Shown piece after piece: positions 26,836 through 34,703 of a DNA stretch of 64,000 nucleotides; the stretch's first letter is position 1; each line of letters begins with the position of its first letter. Both the position numbers and the translations under genes were made by a program. The notes under the pieces were generated by a model that worked only from the letters and a program-made list of their open reading frames with translations, was not told the DNA's origin and did no database searches. Source of the DNA: Ruegeria atlantica (GTDB lineage Bacteria > Pseudomonadota > Alphaproteobacteria > Rhodobacterales > Rhodobacteraceae); contig WQBJ01000018.1 of NCBI GenBank assembly GCA_013032095.1, positions 1 to 64,000 of the forward strand, read 5' to 3'.

Positions 26836-27404
26836 CAGTACACCGGTGGGGCGATAACCCAGATGGCCACGGCGGGCTCATCATAAGGGTTGGTCCATTG
26901 ATAGGGTTCGTGCTTGATACGAAAACTGTCACCCGGCCCGACGGTGAACTGGCGCGGCCCGATGGTCAGATCCAACCGGCCCGAGATCATGTAGCCGACT
27001 TCCTGCGTTGGTCGGTTAGCCGGCTTCTGCATTTTTGAATGCGGCTCGAAGGTGGAGTGCACCATCTCAAAATCATCGGTCAAGTCAGGCGAGAGCAATT
27101 CTTCGATCAGGCCCTCTTCACCCGAACCCATCGGTCGACGCGTTCCAGCACGCACGACATAGCCCTGCTCCTCTACCGGAACCGAGGAATGCGCAAACAG
27201 CATCGACATCGGCACGCCCAGGCATTCGGCGATCTGACGAAGGTCCGAGATCGACGGGTCAGACAGGTCACGTTCTACCTGACTGAACCATCCGACCGAT
27301 CGGTTCAGCCGAGTCGCGATCTCGGTCAGTGTCAGCCCACGCGCCTTGCGAAGAGCGCGGATATCCGCACCGAGTGTCGCGCTGTGGGGGGCTTGAGTGT
27401 TCAC
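26835..27404 (-). CDS. XRE-family transcriptional regulator with C-terminal cupin domain
   Basis: This 189-residue protein has an N-terminal helix-turn-helix (LTLTEIATRLNRSVGWFSQVERDLSDPSI region) and a C-terminal cupin sensor domain (VGYMISGRLDLTIG, GDSFRIKHEPY). PuuR-like regulators of this type control amino-acid and polyamine genes. The frame is open to 27473, but only a TTG is available there, so I chose the GTG at 27404, which has GGAG upstream and gives the usual family length. Near-identical repeats in the upstream region (27423-27471) may be its operator. It overlaps the LysE gene. Confidence 0.83.
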   Translation of the reverse strand: MNTQAPHSATLGADIRALRKARGLTLTEIATRLNRSVGWFSQVERDLSDPSISDLRQIAECLGVPMSMLFAHSSVPVEEQGYVVRAGTRRPMGSGEEGLIEELLSPDLTDDFEMVHSTFEPHSKMQKPANRPTQEVGYMISGRLDLTIGPRQFTVGPGDSFRIKHEPYQWTNPYDEPAVAIWVIAPPVY

Positions 27405-27422
27405 GAGTCGCTCCGAATCTAA

Positions 27423-27471
27423 TGAAATTTTCCTCTCCTTTTTCACGATGACGCAGATTCGTGAAATTTCC
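27423..27471. promoter_or_regulatory. Direct repeats upstream of the XRE-cupin regulator
   Basis: TGAAATTTTCC (27423-27433) and TGAAATTTCC (27462-27471) are near-identical and about 39 bases apart, in an AT-rich stretch between the regulator and the divergent DUF1294 gene. The spacing is close to four helical turns. They are candidate binding sites for the regulator itself. Confidence 0.4.
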
Positions 27472-27520
27472 AAGCATTATTTCATTTGTAACGGAGCGCC
27501 TCTCAGATTAGGAATGAGGT

Positions 27521-27775
27521 ATGTGGATTGCGGTACTGTATCTTTGGACCATCAACGCCCTGACTTTACTTGCTTTTGGCTGGGATAAGTTGCGCGCACG
27601 GCGTGGGAAGAGGCGTTTTCCGGAACAAAAATTACTTTGGCTGGCCGTGCTTGGGCGTTGGATTTTCCGGCACAAGACACGCAAGCGTCGGTTTTCCGTT
27701 TGGCTGTTCGGTATATTCGGGGCTCAGGCATGCGTGATTTACATGATAGTGGGTGAACCCTTTTCGACCCTATAA
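27521..27775 (+). CDS. DUF1294-family small membrane protein
   Basis: The 84-residue protein has two hydrophobic segments around a basic core with FGWDKLRARRGKRRFPEQKLL and FRHKTRKRRFSVWLFG, the pattern of the DUF1294 family. The function is unknown. It is divergent from the XRE-cupin regulator and stands alone. Confidence 0.78.
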   Translation: MWIAVLYLWTINALTLLAFGWDKLRARRGKRRFPEQKLLWLAVLGRWIFRHKTRKRRFSVWLFGIFGAQACVIYMIVGEPFSTL

Positions 27776-27891
27776 TGACCCCATTTTATTCATCCGAAAC
27801 AATACACTAACCAACTCGCTTTCCGTCTGATACAATCGCGCGATCTCTGAACTCAGGGATTTCTTTTAGATATGCAAAAGGTTGGACAAAA

Positions 27892-28281
27892 ATGGAAAAT
27901 GGGATCGGTTTCTTCGACATAGTCTGGTCAATCTTCTGGCTGTTCCTAATGGTCGCCTGGTTTTGGGTGATGATTTCTGTTGTCGCTGATGTCTTCCGGT
28001 CAAAGGACCTGAGCGGCGGCGGCAAAGCGCTGTGGATCGCTTTTGTGATCTTGATCCCGTGGCTCGGCGTGCTGTGCTATCTCATCATTCGCGGGGACAA
28101 AATGCACCAGCACAGCGTCGAGACCATGAACCAGATTGAAGAGGCTCAGAAGGATTATATCCGATCGGTCGCGAGTGTGTCAGCCGCTGATGAACTTGAA
28201 CGGCTAGCGGCACTTAAGGATAAAGGGCACCTGACGGATGAGGAATTTGCCGCTCAGAAAGCCAAAGTGCTCGGGGCCTGA
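27892..28281 (+). CDS. Small membrane protein with PLDc_N-like spans and SHOCT domain
   Basis: The 129-residue protein has two N-terminal membrane spans, with the WIAFVILIPWLGVLCYLIIRG pattern of PLDc_N-type anchors, then a linker and a C-terminal SHOCT motif (ELERLAALKDKGHLTDEEF). SHOCT segments are thought to mediate oligomerisation. No enzyme domain is present. It is followed by a clear terminator hairpin and stands alone. Confidence 0.82.
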   Translation: MENGIGFFDIVWSIFWLFLMVAWFWVMISVVADVFRSKDLSGGGKALWIAFVILIPWLGVLCYLIIRGDKMHQHSVETMNQIEEAQKDYIRSVASVSAADELERLAALKDKGHLTDEEFAAQKAKVLGA

Positions 28282-28308
28282 ATGGTTTCCGTATTGATTC
28301 CCAAAAAG

Positions 28309-28332
28309 TCAGCCGGGATACGTCCCGGCTGA
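28309..28332. terminator. Bidirectional terminator between the SHOCT gene and the GAF gene
   Basis: Bases 28309-28318 pair perfectly with 28323-28332 around a TACG tetraloop. The flanks are T-rich on the plus strand and five A residues (28303-28307) precede it, giving a T run on the minus strand. It should end both converging genes. Confidence 0.8.
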
Positions 28333-28334
28333 TT

Positions 28335-28787
28335 TCATTTCGTGAAGACGTCAGCCAGAATTGCACCGATAGATGACGCGTCTTTGTCAGTGAAAGCATC
28401 CTGCTGATCGCTGTCTAAATCAAACACGGCGATCACTTCGCCCGACACATCCCGCACCGGCAGCACCAGCTCTGATCGCGTGGAAGACGCGCAGGCGATG
28501 TGACCGGGAAAGGCATCCACGTCCGGGACCAGTTGCACCTCTCCGGTGCGTGCCGCAGCTCCGCAGACGCCGCGATTGAAGGGGATAACCAGACAGCCGT
28601 GCCCACCCTGATAGGGGCCGATTTTCAAAACGCCCGGTTCTGTCACGCGGTAAAACCCCGTCCAGTCGAACCGATCGTCGGCATGATGCACCTCACAGGC
28701 GATGGTCGCCATTAAGGCAACCTGATCGGTTTCACCTTCGGTCAGGGCTGCGATGGTTTTGGCGAGCGTATCGTAGTCAACTGTCAT
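28335..28787 (-). CDS. msrC: Free methionine-(R)-sulfoxide reductase (GAF domain, fRMsr)
   Basis: The 150-residue protein is a single GAF domain. Three cysteines, C65, C75 and C99, are spaced 10 and 24 residues apart, the same spacing as the three conserved cysteines of E. coli fRMsr as I recall them, within GVCGAAA and PGHIACASSTRSE. The enzyme reduces free methionine-(R)-sulfoxide in the cytoplasm using thioredoxin. It is monocistronic with a shared terminator. The cysteine spacing separates it from sensory GAF proteins. Confidence 0.88.
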   Translation of the reverse strand: MTVDYDTLAKTIAALTEGETDQVALMATIACEVHHADDRFDWTGFYRVTEPGVLKIGPYQGGHGCLVIPFNRGVCGAAARTGEVQLVPDVDAFPGHIACASSTRSELVLPVRDVSGEVIAVFDLDSDQQDAFTDKDASSIGAILADVFTK

Positions 28788-28841
28788 GGTCGTGCACTTT
28801 GGTGGAGGTTGTCTCCGGAGTATTCAGAAAAAGGTGAAGCG

Positions 28842-30014
28842 TCAAACGCGTTCGATAGCGATAGCTGTTCCTTCTCCACCACCAATGCAGATGGCCGCAA
28901 TGCCGCGTTTCAGGTTCCGCTTTTCAAGTGCGTTGAGCAACGTGACCATGATCCGCGCGCCCGAAGCGCCGATGGGGTGACCCAAGGCGCAAGCGCCGCC
29001 ATTCACGTTCACCACATCGCGTGACAATCCCATCTCATGCATGAAGGCCATGGGGACAACGGCGAAGGCCTCGTTTATCTCCCATAGGTCGACGTCATCT
29101 TTAGACCAGCCAATGTTGGAAAGCAGCTTTTGTGCCGCCGGAACCGGTGCCGTGGTAAACAGGCCCGGCGCTTGGGCATGGCTGGCATGTCCAACGATCC
29201 GGGCGCGCACGGTCAAGCCCTGCGCCTCGGCCGCCTCTTCGGACGCGAGAACCATTGCAGCGGCACCATCAGAGATGGACGAGGAATTGGCCGCCGTCAC
29301 TGTACCATCCTTACGGAAGGCGGGTTTCAGCGTCGGGATTTTGTCCGGCCTCGCGGATTGTGGCTGTTCATCTTGGGCAAAGGTGACTTCACCCCTGCGG
29401 TTGCGGGTTATAACCGGCGTGATCTCACCCTCAAACGCGCCGCTTTCCTGCGCGGACAGGGCGTTGGATAGTGATTGAAGCGCGTATTCGTCCTGTGCCT
29501 CGCGCGTGAACTGAAAAGCTTCGGCGCAATCTTCGGCAAAGGTGCCCATCAAGCGGCCTTTGTCATAGGCGTCTTCCAGCCCATCAAGGAACATGTGATC
29601 GACCACCTGACCATGCCCGATCCGTGCGCCACCACGCATTTTGGGCAAAAGATACGGGGCATTGGTCATGCTCTCCATTCCACCCGCAATCATCGTGTCG
29701 GCATGGCCGAGGGCGATCTGGTCGAAAGCCATCATCGCGGCCTTCATCCCCGATCCGCACATCTTGTTCAGCGTCGTCGCGGGCACCTCTTCACCCAACC
29801 CCGCCGCAAACCCGGCCTGCCGCGCCGGGGCTTGGCCCTGACCCGCCGGCAGGACGCAGCCCATCAGAACCTCATCTACGGTTTCTGCTCCCGCCCCCTG
29901 CAGCGCGGCGCGAATGGCCGACCCACCCAGTTCGGTTGCGGCAATGCCGTCGAACATACCCTGAAATCCCCCCATGGGCGTCCGGGCCGCCCCCGCGATT
30001 ACAACCTGTTTCAT
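28842..30014 (-). CDS. Acetyl-CoA acetyltransferase (thiolase)
   Basis: This 390-residue thiolase has the nucleophilic C86 in NKMCGSGMK, NEAFAVVP in the middle, the active-site histidine in GGACALGHPIGASG and the second cysteine in CIGGGEG. Its length and motifs fit a biosynthetic acetoacetyl-CoA thiolase or a degradative 3-ketoacyl-CoA thiolase. No phaB or fatty-acid oxidation gene is adjacent, so the pathway cannot be fixed. The start lies 101 bases from the divergent STAS gene. Confidence 0.92.
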   Translation of the reverse strand: MKQVVIAGAARTPMGGFQGMFDGIAATELGGSAIRAALQGAGAETVDEVLMGCVLPAGQGQAPARQAGFAAGLGEEVPATTLNKMCGSGMKAAMMAFDQIALGHADTMIAGGMESMTNAPYLLPKMRGGARIGHGQVVDHMFLDGLEDAYDKGRLMGTFAEDCAEAFQFTREAQDEYALQSLSNALSAQESGAFEGEITPVITRNRRGEVTFAQDEQPQSARPDKIPTLKPAFRKDGTVTAANSSSISDGAAAMVLASEEAAEAQGLTVRARIVGHASHAQAPGLFTTAPVPAAQKLLSNIGWSKDDVDLWEINEAFAVVPMAFMHEMGLSRDVVNVNGGACALGHPIGASGARIMVTLLNALEKRNLKRGIAAICIGGGEGTAIAIERV

Positions 30015-30115
30015 CGCGATACTCCTCCTCTTTTCCTTTCGATGGATACCGAATGGTAAGAATTGCCGTCTAGCGTATTTCTACCAGTGAATTTCAGATT
30101 AAAGGACCGTCGCGC

Positions 30116-30454
30116 ATGGCCCTGACCAGCATTACGACCGACGCAACCCAGATCATCAAGGTACATTCCGACCGAATTGATGCCGCCATGGCCATTCAAT
30201 TCAAGGAAGACATGCGCAGCGAAGCCGAAGGCGGCACTGCGCGGGTGGTGCTGGACTTGACCAGCGTAGAATTCATCGACTCGAGCGGGCTGGGCGCCAT
30301 CGTCGCCTCGATGAAGCAGCTTGGCAACGACCGCAGGCTGGATTTGGCCGGTTTGCATCCTTTTGTCGAAAAGGTGTTCCGTCTGACCCGTATGGACACG
30401 GTGTTCAAACTGTATCCGACTCTGGATGATGCCCTCGCGGCAACTGCAGATTGA
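30116..30454 (+). CDS. STAS-domain anti-sigma factor antagonist
   Basis: The 112-residue protein is a single STAS domain. The loop D55-S56-S57-G-L-G carries the serine that is phosphorylated in SpoIIAA/RsbV-type proteins. Its partner kinase is almost certainly the next gene, 32 bases downstream. Together they form a partner-switch module. No PP2C phosphatase or sigma factor is encoded in the window, so the output is unknown. Confidence 0.88.
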   Translation: MALTSITTDATQIIKVHSDRIDAAMAIQFKEDMRSEAEGGTARVVLDLTSVEFIDSSGLGAIVASMKQLGNDRRLDLAGLHPFVEKVFRLTRMDTVFKLYPTLDDALAATAD

Positions 30455-30486
30455 CCTTTCTGATCATCTGAATAGGCGCAACGCCC

Positions 30487-30948
30487 ATGAATAATGGCAA
30501 GTGTTTGGATCTGAGCTTCGCAGCTACCGAGTCAGAAGCCAGTTCTGGGATTGCGCAACTTAGCCTGGGGCTGGCAGAGCAAGGGCTTCCGGCACACAAG
30601 GCAGCGGATGTTAAAATCGCGCTGGCCGAGGCGATTAACAACGTCGTTGAACACGCCTATGCCGATTTCACGTCAGCCCAAGTTCAGGTGCGGTGCCGCC
30701 TGCATAACAACTGGCTTGAGATACTGATTTCAGACACGGGCAACCCGCTGCCCGGATTTCGTGTGCCAGATGGTATTCCGGCAGCGCTGGGATCGACCCG
30801 TGATGAGTTACCCGAAGGAGGATTTGGCTGGTTTCTCATCCATGAATTGACCAGCGACATCCACTATGAGCGCGAAAACGGATGCAACAGGCTGTCGCTG
30901 CGCTTTGACTTCCCTGACCCGCCTGACGGCAAGAAAACGTCACAATAA
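30487..30948 (+). CDS. Anti-sigma regulatory factor, RsbW-like serine kinase
   Basis: This 153-residue protein is a small GHKL ATPase. The N box is near residues 48-58 (EAINNVVEHAY), the G1 box is ISDTGNPLPGF, and a G2-like EGGFGWFLI follows. In the RsbW/SpoIIAB family such proteins phosphorylate the STAS partner and hold a sigma factor or another target. It is co-transcribed with the STAS gene. A small minus-strand frame overlaps its last nine bases. Confidence 0.87.
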   Translation: MNNGKCLDLSFAATESEASSGIAQLSLGLAEQGLPAHKAADVKIALAEAINNVVEHAYADFTSAQVQVRCRLHNNWLEILISDTGNPLPGFRVPDGIPAALGSTRDELPEGGFGWFLIHELTSDIHYERENGCNRLSLRFDFPDPPDGKKTSQ

Positions 30949-31152
30949 GGTCCAGATCGAACCATTGTCGCGCCGCAAATGAAGGGCAATGTGATTCCCG
31001 TAGCTCAGATAGCTTCCCTCGGCGCCGCATGTCACAGCCCCCACCCAGTGAACGGCGTCGAGGAACTTCCCATTGATTTGACTGGACAACACCGGGCCGC
31101 GCGATACCTTCGGCGCGTTCAAATGGGGAAAAACACCATGCGGGATTTTCAT
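30940..31152 (-). CDS. Possible small hypothetical protein
   Basis: A 70-codon frame on the minus strand fills the gap between the RsbW-like gene and the gamma-glutamyltransferase gene and overlaps both slightly. The C-terminal half reads like protein (DAVHWVGAVTCGAEG, then SYGNHIALHLRRDNGSIW) and most codons end in G or C, like real genes in this window. No good ribosome-binding site precedes the ATG, and I do not recognise the family. It could be a real small gene or a remnant. Confidence 0.28.
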   Translation of the reverse strand: MKIPHGVFPHLNAPKVSRGPVLSSQINGKFLDAVHWVGAVTCGAEGSYLSYGNHIALHLRRDNGSIWTLL

Positions 31153-32715
31153 ACGCCAGGCCGATCCGAAGTTCTATCGACAGAAGGAATGTGCGCCACG
31201 TCGCACCCTTTGGCTGCAAAAGTGGCGATGGACATTCTTGCGCAAGGCGGCAACGCAATGGATGCAGCCATAGCCGGCGCGGTCCTGCTGGGTATATGCG
31301 AACCTCAAATGACAGGGCTGGGCGGTGACTGTTTTGTCTTGTTCAACCGGGCAGGTGAGGATGATATCCGCGCCCTTAACGGATCAGGCCGCGCCCCTGC
31401 AGCAGCGGATGCCGAAACGATGCGGGCACAAGGCCTGACGTCTGTGCCTCTGAACACGGCGGACGCAGTGACCATCCCCGGAGCAGTCGACGCGTTTTGC
31501 CATTTGGCGGAAGCCGAAGGCAAACTTGGGTTGGACACCATTCTGAAGCCCGCCATTCACTATGCCGAAGCTGGTGTGCCAGTTGCCCCAAGAGTTGCGT
31601 TTGACTGGGAAACCGGAGCGTCGACCCTCCAAGGCGCGGCGCGGTCACACTACCTGATCAACGACAAAGCGCCCGAGGTTGGACAAGTGTTTCGGTGTCC
31701 GGGTCAGGCAGAGGTGTTGCGCCAAGTCGCCCGATACGGACGGGACGCCTTTTATTCTGGCGACATAGCTGAAGATATGATCTCCGCACTTAGCCAAATG
31801 GGCGGTGCCCACACGGCCGAGGACTTTCTGGCCACTAGATGCACAGAAACGCTGCCCATCAGCGGCGAATACAATGGGCTGGAATTGGTCGAGCATCCAC
31901 CGAACGGCCAAGGCGCTACCGCCATCTTGCTGTTGAACATCCTCAAGAATTTCGACCTTGCCAAAATGGACCCGTTTGGCGTCGAGCGCCTACACATTGA
32001 GGCCGAGGCCTCCAAACTCGCTTATGACGCCCGCAACCGGTTCATCGCCGATCCGGATCACACCACACATGCGGATCGATTTCTGGATCAGGATGTGGCC
32101 GACAAACTGGCCGCTTTGATCGACCCGAACCGCGCGATGCCTGCAGCAGCTCCGCTGACCGAAGCCGTTCACAAAGATACTGTCTATATCACCGTGGTTG
32201 ATCGGGACCGCATGGCTGTTTCGCTGATCTACTCGATCTTTCACAGCTTTGGATCCGGGATCGCATCCGAGAAGTATGGCATTCTGCTTCAAAACCGCGG
32301 CGCTGGTTTTACACTGCAGGCTGGCCATCCAAATGAACTCGGCGGTGGCAAACGTCCCATGCACACGATCATTCCTGGCGTTCTAAAACAAAACGGCCGC
32401 GTGCTGATGCCATTTGGTGTGATGGGAGGCGCATATCAACCCACTGGTCACGCCCGTTTCGTATCAAATCAAGTCGACCACGGGCTAGGATTGCAGGCCA
32501 ACATCGATGCACCACGCGCCTTTGCCGACAAGGGTGTTTTGAAACTGGAACGCGGATTTTCGCCCACCACAATGCAACAATTGAAGGAACTTGGGCACAA
32601 TGTTGAAGTCCCGGAAACGCCACTAGGCGGCGCCCAAGCTATCCGAATCTCTGACGGCGGCGTTCTGATCGGCGCAAGCGACCCACGAAAAGATGGCTGC
32701 GCACTGGGATATTAA
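31138..32715 (+). CDS. ggt: Gamma-glutamyltransferase family protein
   Basis: This Ntn-hydrolase of 525 residues matches gamma-glutamyltransferases. NAMDAAIAGAVLLGICEPQMTG is near the N-terminus, and T348 in DTVYITVVD is at the position of the autocatalytic cleavage and nucleophile. The acceptor-side GGGKRPMHTI and a G-G pair near GVMGGAY are also present. No signal peptide is visible from the ATG at 31138, which has GGGGA upstream, so it may be cytoplasmic, unlike E. coli Ggt. The frame opens to 30979, but that part is unlike the family. It may act on gamma-glutamyl metabolites. Confidence 0.85.
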   Translation: MRDFHTPGRSEVLSTEGMCATSHPLAAKVAMDILAQGGNAMDAAIAGAVLLGICEPQMTGLGGDCFVLFNRAGEDDIRALNGSGRAPAAADAETMRAQGLTSVPLNTADAVTIPGAVDAFCHLAEAEGKLGLDTILKPAIHYAEAGVPVAPRVAFDWETGASTLQGAARSHYLINDKAPEVGQVFRCPGQAEVLRQVARYGRDAFYSGDIAEDMISALSQMGGAHTAEDFLATRCTETLPISGEYNGLELVEHPPNGQGATAILLLNILKNFDLAKMDPFGVERLHIEAEASKLAYDARNRFIADPDHTTHADRFLDQDVADKLAALIDPNRAMPAAAPLTEAVHKDTVYITVVDRDRMAVSLIYSIFHSFGSGIASEKYGILLQNRGAGFTLQAGHPNELGGGKRPMHTIIPGVLKQNGRVLMPFGVMGGAYQPTGHARFVSNQVDHGLGLQANIDAPRAFADKGVLKLERGFSPTTMQQLKELGHNVEVPETPLGGAQAIRISDGGVLIGASDPRKDGCALGY

Positions 32716-32739
32716 AGACCGGGGCCTTGTTTCGCGCGT

Positions 32740-33066
32740 TCAGTTCAGATGAAAGTGAAGCGGGTACGCACCGTTCTCAAACGGACCGAACATATCTGGG
32801 ATATCGGGGTGCTCAACCGGCTCTCCCGATTGGTCCTCAACCAGATTTTGTTCAGAAACATAAGCAACATAGAAGGATTGATCATTCTCAGCCAGCAGGT
32901 GATAAAACGGCTGATCCTTAATTGGGCGGCTGTCCTCGGGGATAGCCTGATACCATTCCTCAGTGTTCGAAAATTCGGGGTCCACGTCAAAAATCACCCC
33001 TCGAAAGGGATGTTTTTTGTGCCGAACCACTTGGCCCAGGCCGTACTTGGCATGTGTCTTTAGCAT
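32740..33066 (-). CDS. hspQ: HspQ heat-shock protein (YccV-like)
   Basis: The 108-residue protein matches HspQ closely: KYGLGQVVRHKKHPFRGVIF at the N-terminus and DQPFYHLLAENDQ with YVAYVSEQNLV in the middle. HspQ binds hemimethylated DNA in early work and later was shown to act as a Lon specificity factor in enterobacteria. The ATG at 33066 gives the standard family length; the frame opens to 33120 but the extra residues are not conserved. It converges with the gamma-glutamyltransferase gene. Confidence 0.92.
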   Translation of the reverse strand: MLKTHAKYGLGQVVRHKKHPFRGVIFDVDPEFSNTEEWYQAIPEDSRPIKDQPFYHLLAENDQSFYVAYVSEQNLVEDQSGEPVEHPDIPDMFGPFENGAYPLHFHLN

Positions 33067-33146
33067 TGTTTCAGCCCCCAAAGCATTTACTACCTCTTTC
33101 CGGGCCAAAATGCCAATCATTGATCTGTAAATAAGGGAAACAGTCT

Positions 33147-34028
33147 GTGAACCTCTTGCTGACAGTGTTCGAAATTGTGGCTCCGGTCTTCATTTTGGCG
33201 GGGATCGGCTTTGCTTGGGTTAAGCTTGGATTCGAGTACCGGCTAGAGTTCGTAACCCGCCTTGGCGTGACCCTCGCAGTGCCCAGTCTGATCTTTGTGG
33301 CCCTGATGCAAACCGAGATTCCGCCGGGAGAGTTGACCCGGTTTACACTGGCGGCAATAGCCGGGCATCTCGGGCTTGCCGTCGTCTTTGAGGTATTTGT
33401 GCGCCTGCGGGGCTTGGATCGCAGAACCTATCTGTCACCATTGATTTTCGGGAATACGGGCAATCTGGGATTGCCTTTGTGTATCTTTGCTTTCGGCCAG
33501 GCCGGTTTGGGTTATGCGGTCATCTTTCTGGCTGTCACTGCGCTGCTGTCTTTTACCTACGGCATCTATCTGGTTGCGGGGAAAGGCGGGTTTGGCAAAG
33601 CAGCCCGAGAACCCATGGTCTGGGCCACGCTTTTGGGCGCGCTGTTCTTGTGGCGTGGCTGGCAGACGCCGCTCTTTTTGACCAATACGTTGGAGCTTTT
33701 GGGCCAGATGGCCGTGCCGATGATGCTGATCACAGTCGGTGTTGCAATCGCTCGCCTGACAACACAGAAGATTGGCCAAGCCATCTGGTTGTCCCTGATC
33801 AAGCTCGTTGTGTGCTTTGTCCTTGGGTGGGGTCTGGCTGTTTTGTTCGGCCTGGACTCTATCGGGTTTGGCGTCATGGTCTTGCAGATGTGCACTCCGG
33901 TCGCCGTGACATCTTACTTGCTAGCAGAACGTTTCAAGGCAGACTCAGACGCGGTGGCAGGAATGGTCATGATCTCAACGATCCTGTCCGTTGGCGCATT
34001 GCCTCTAATTCTAGCTATTGTTCTGTAA
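33147..34028 (+). CDS. AEC-family (auxin efflux carrier-like) transporter
   Basis: This 293-residue membrane protein has about ten spans in two inverted halves. The segment FVTRLGVTLAVPSLIFVALMQ and the break motif FGNTGNLGLPL are typical of the AEC family, which exports organic acids or auxin-like compounds in bacteria. It begins at a GTG. The substrate is unknown, and neighbours give no clue. Confidence 0.88.
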   Translation: MNLLLTVFEIVAPVFILAGIGFAWVKLGFEYRLEFVTRLGVTLAVPSLIFVALMQTEIPPGELTRFTLAAIAGHLGLAVVFEVFVRLRGLDRRTYLSPLIFGNTGNLGLPLCIFAFGQAGLGYAVIFLAVTALLSFTYGIYLVAGKGGFGKAAREPMVWATLLGALFLWRGWQTPLFLTNTLELLGQMAVPMMLITVGVAIARLTTQKIGQAIWLSLIKLVVCFVLGWGLAVLFGLDSIGFGVMVLQMCTPVAVTSYLLAERFKADSDAVAGMVMISTILSVGALPLILAIVL

Positions 34029-34088
34029 CGATTGTGATTTCCTAAATGCTCAATCTGCGCTAGAATAAAGAAAAAAGGCACGAGGCAC

Positions 34089-34670
34089 ATGAGCAGAATT
34101 CTTATCGTACTCTTCGGGGTGCTGCTTCTGGCATCCTGTGGGGGTGGCTCCAAACAGCCGCCCAGCAAGCTGAATGACGCGTGCAGCATTGCGCGCGAAC
34201 GGCCCGAATATATGAAGGCCTTCAAAAGCACCGAGCGTAAATGGGGCGTCCCCGTCCACGTCCAGATGGCGACGATCTATCAGGAAAGCCGCTATAAGCA
34301 TGACGCGCGCACACCGCATCAATATGTTCTGGGTGTGATCCCGATGGGGCGCCAAAGCAGCGCCTATGGCTTCAGTCAGGCGTTGGACGGCACTTGGGAA
34401 GAATACCAGAAAGAAACTGGAAAACGCCGCGCCAAGCGGGATCGTATTCGCGATGCGTCAGATTTCATCGGCTGGTACATGAACAAAAGCTACCAGCGGA
34501 ACGGCATTCATCCCAGCGACACGCGCAACCAGTACCTTGCCTATCACGAAGGACACACCGGGTATGCGCGCGGCAGCCACTACAGCAAGACATGGCTGCT
34601 GAACGTTGCCAACGACGTGGACGCACGTGCCAAGCTGTATCAGGCGCAACTGTCCGGTTGCCGCTACTGA
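34089..34670 (+). CDS. Lipoprotein with lytic-transglycosylase-like SLT domain
   Basis: The 193-residue protein has a lipoprotein signal peptide with lipobox LLASC and C17 as the lipidated residue. The mature part resembles an SLT domain, with the likely catalytic glutamate in IYQESRYKHDA and AYGFSQALDGTWEEY after it, then YLAYHEGHTGYARGS near the end. It probably trims peptidoglycan from the inner face of the outer membrane. It is followed by a hairpin and converges with lolA. Confidence 0.82.
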   Translation: MSRILIVLFGVLLLASCGGGSKQPPSKLNDACSIARERPEYMKAFKSTERKWGVPVHVQMATIYQESRYKHDARTPHQYVLGVIPMGRQSSAYGFSQALDGTWEEYQKETGKRRAKRDRIRDASDFIGWYMNKSYQRNGIHPSDTRNQYLAYHEGHTGYARGSHYSKTWLLNVANDVDARAKLYQAQLSGCRY

Positions 34671-34676
34671 CGGGTT

Positions 34677-34703
34677 AGCGGGTCAGCGGTTGCCTGACCC
34701 GCT
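34677..34703 (+). terminator. Hairpin between the SLT lipoprotein gene and lolA
   Basis: Bases 34677-34686 pair perfectly with 34694-34703 around a seven-base loop. It begins seven bases after the lipoprotein stop and overlaps the 3' end of lolA. The following T tract is short. Confidence 0.65.

Noticed and set aside
30997-31013. tRNA D-arm-like string (TAGCTCAGATAG)
   Set aside because: No acceptor stem, anticodon arm or T-loop can be built around it.
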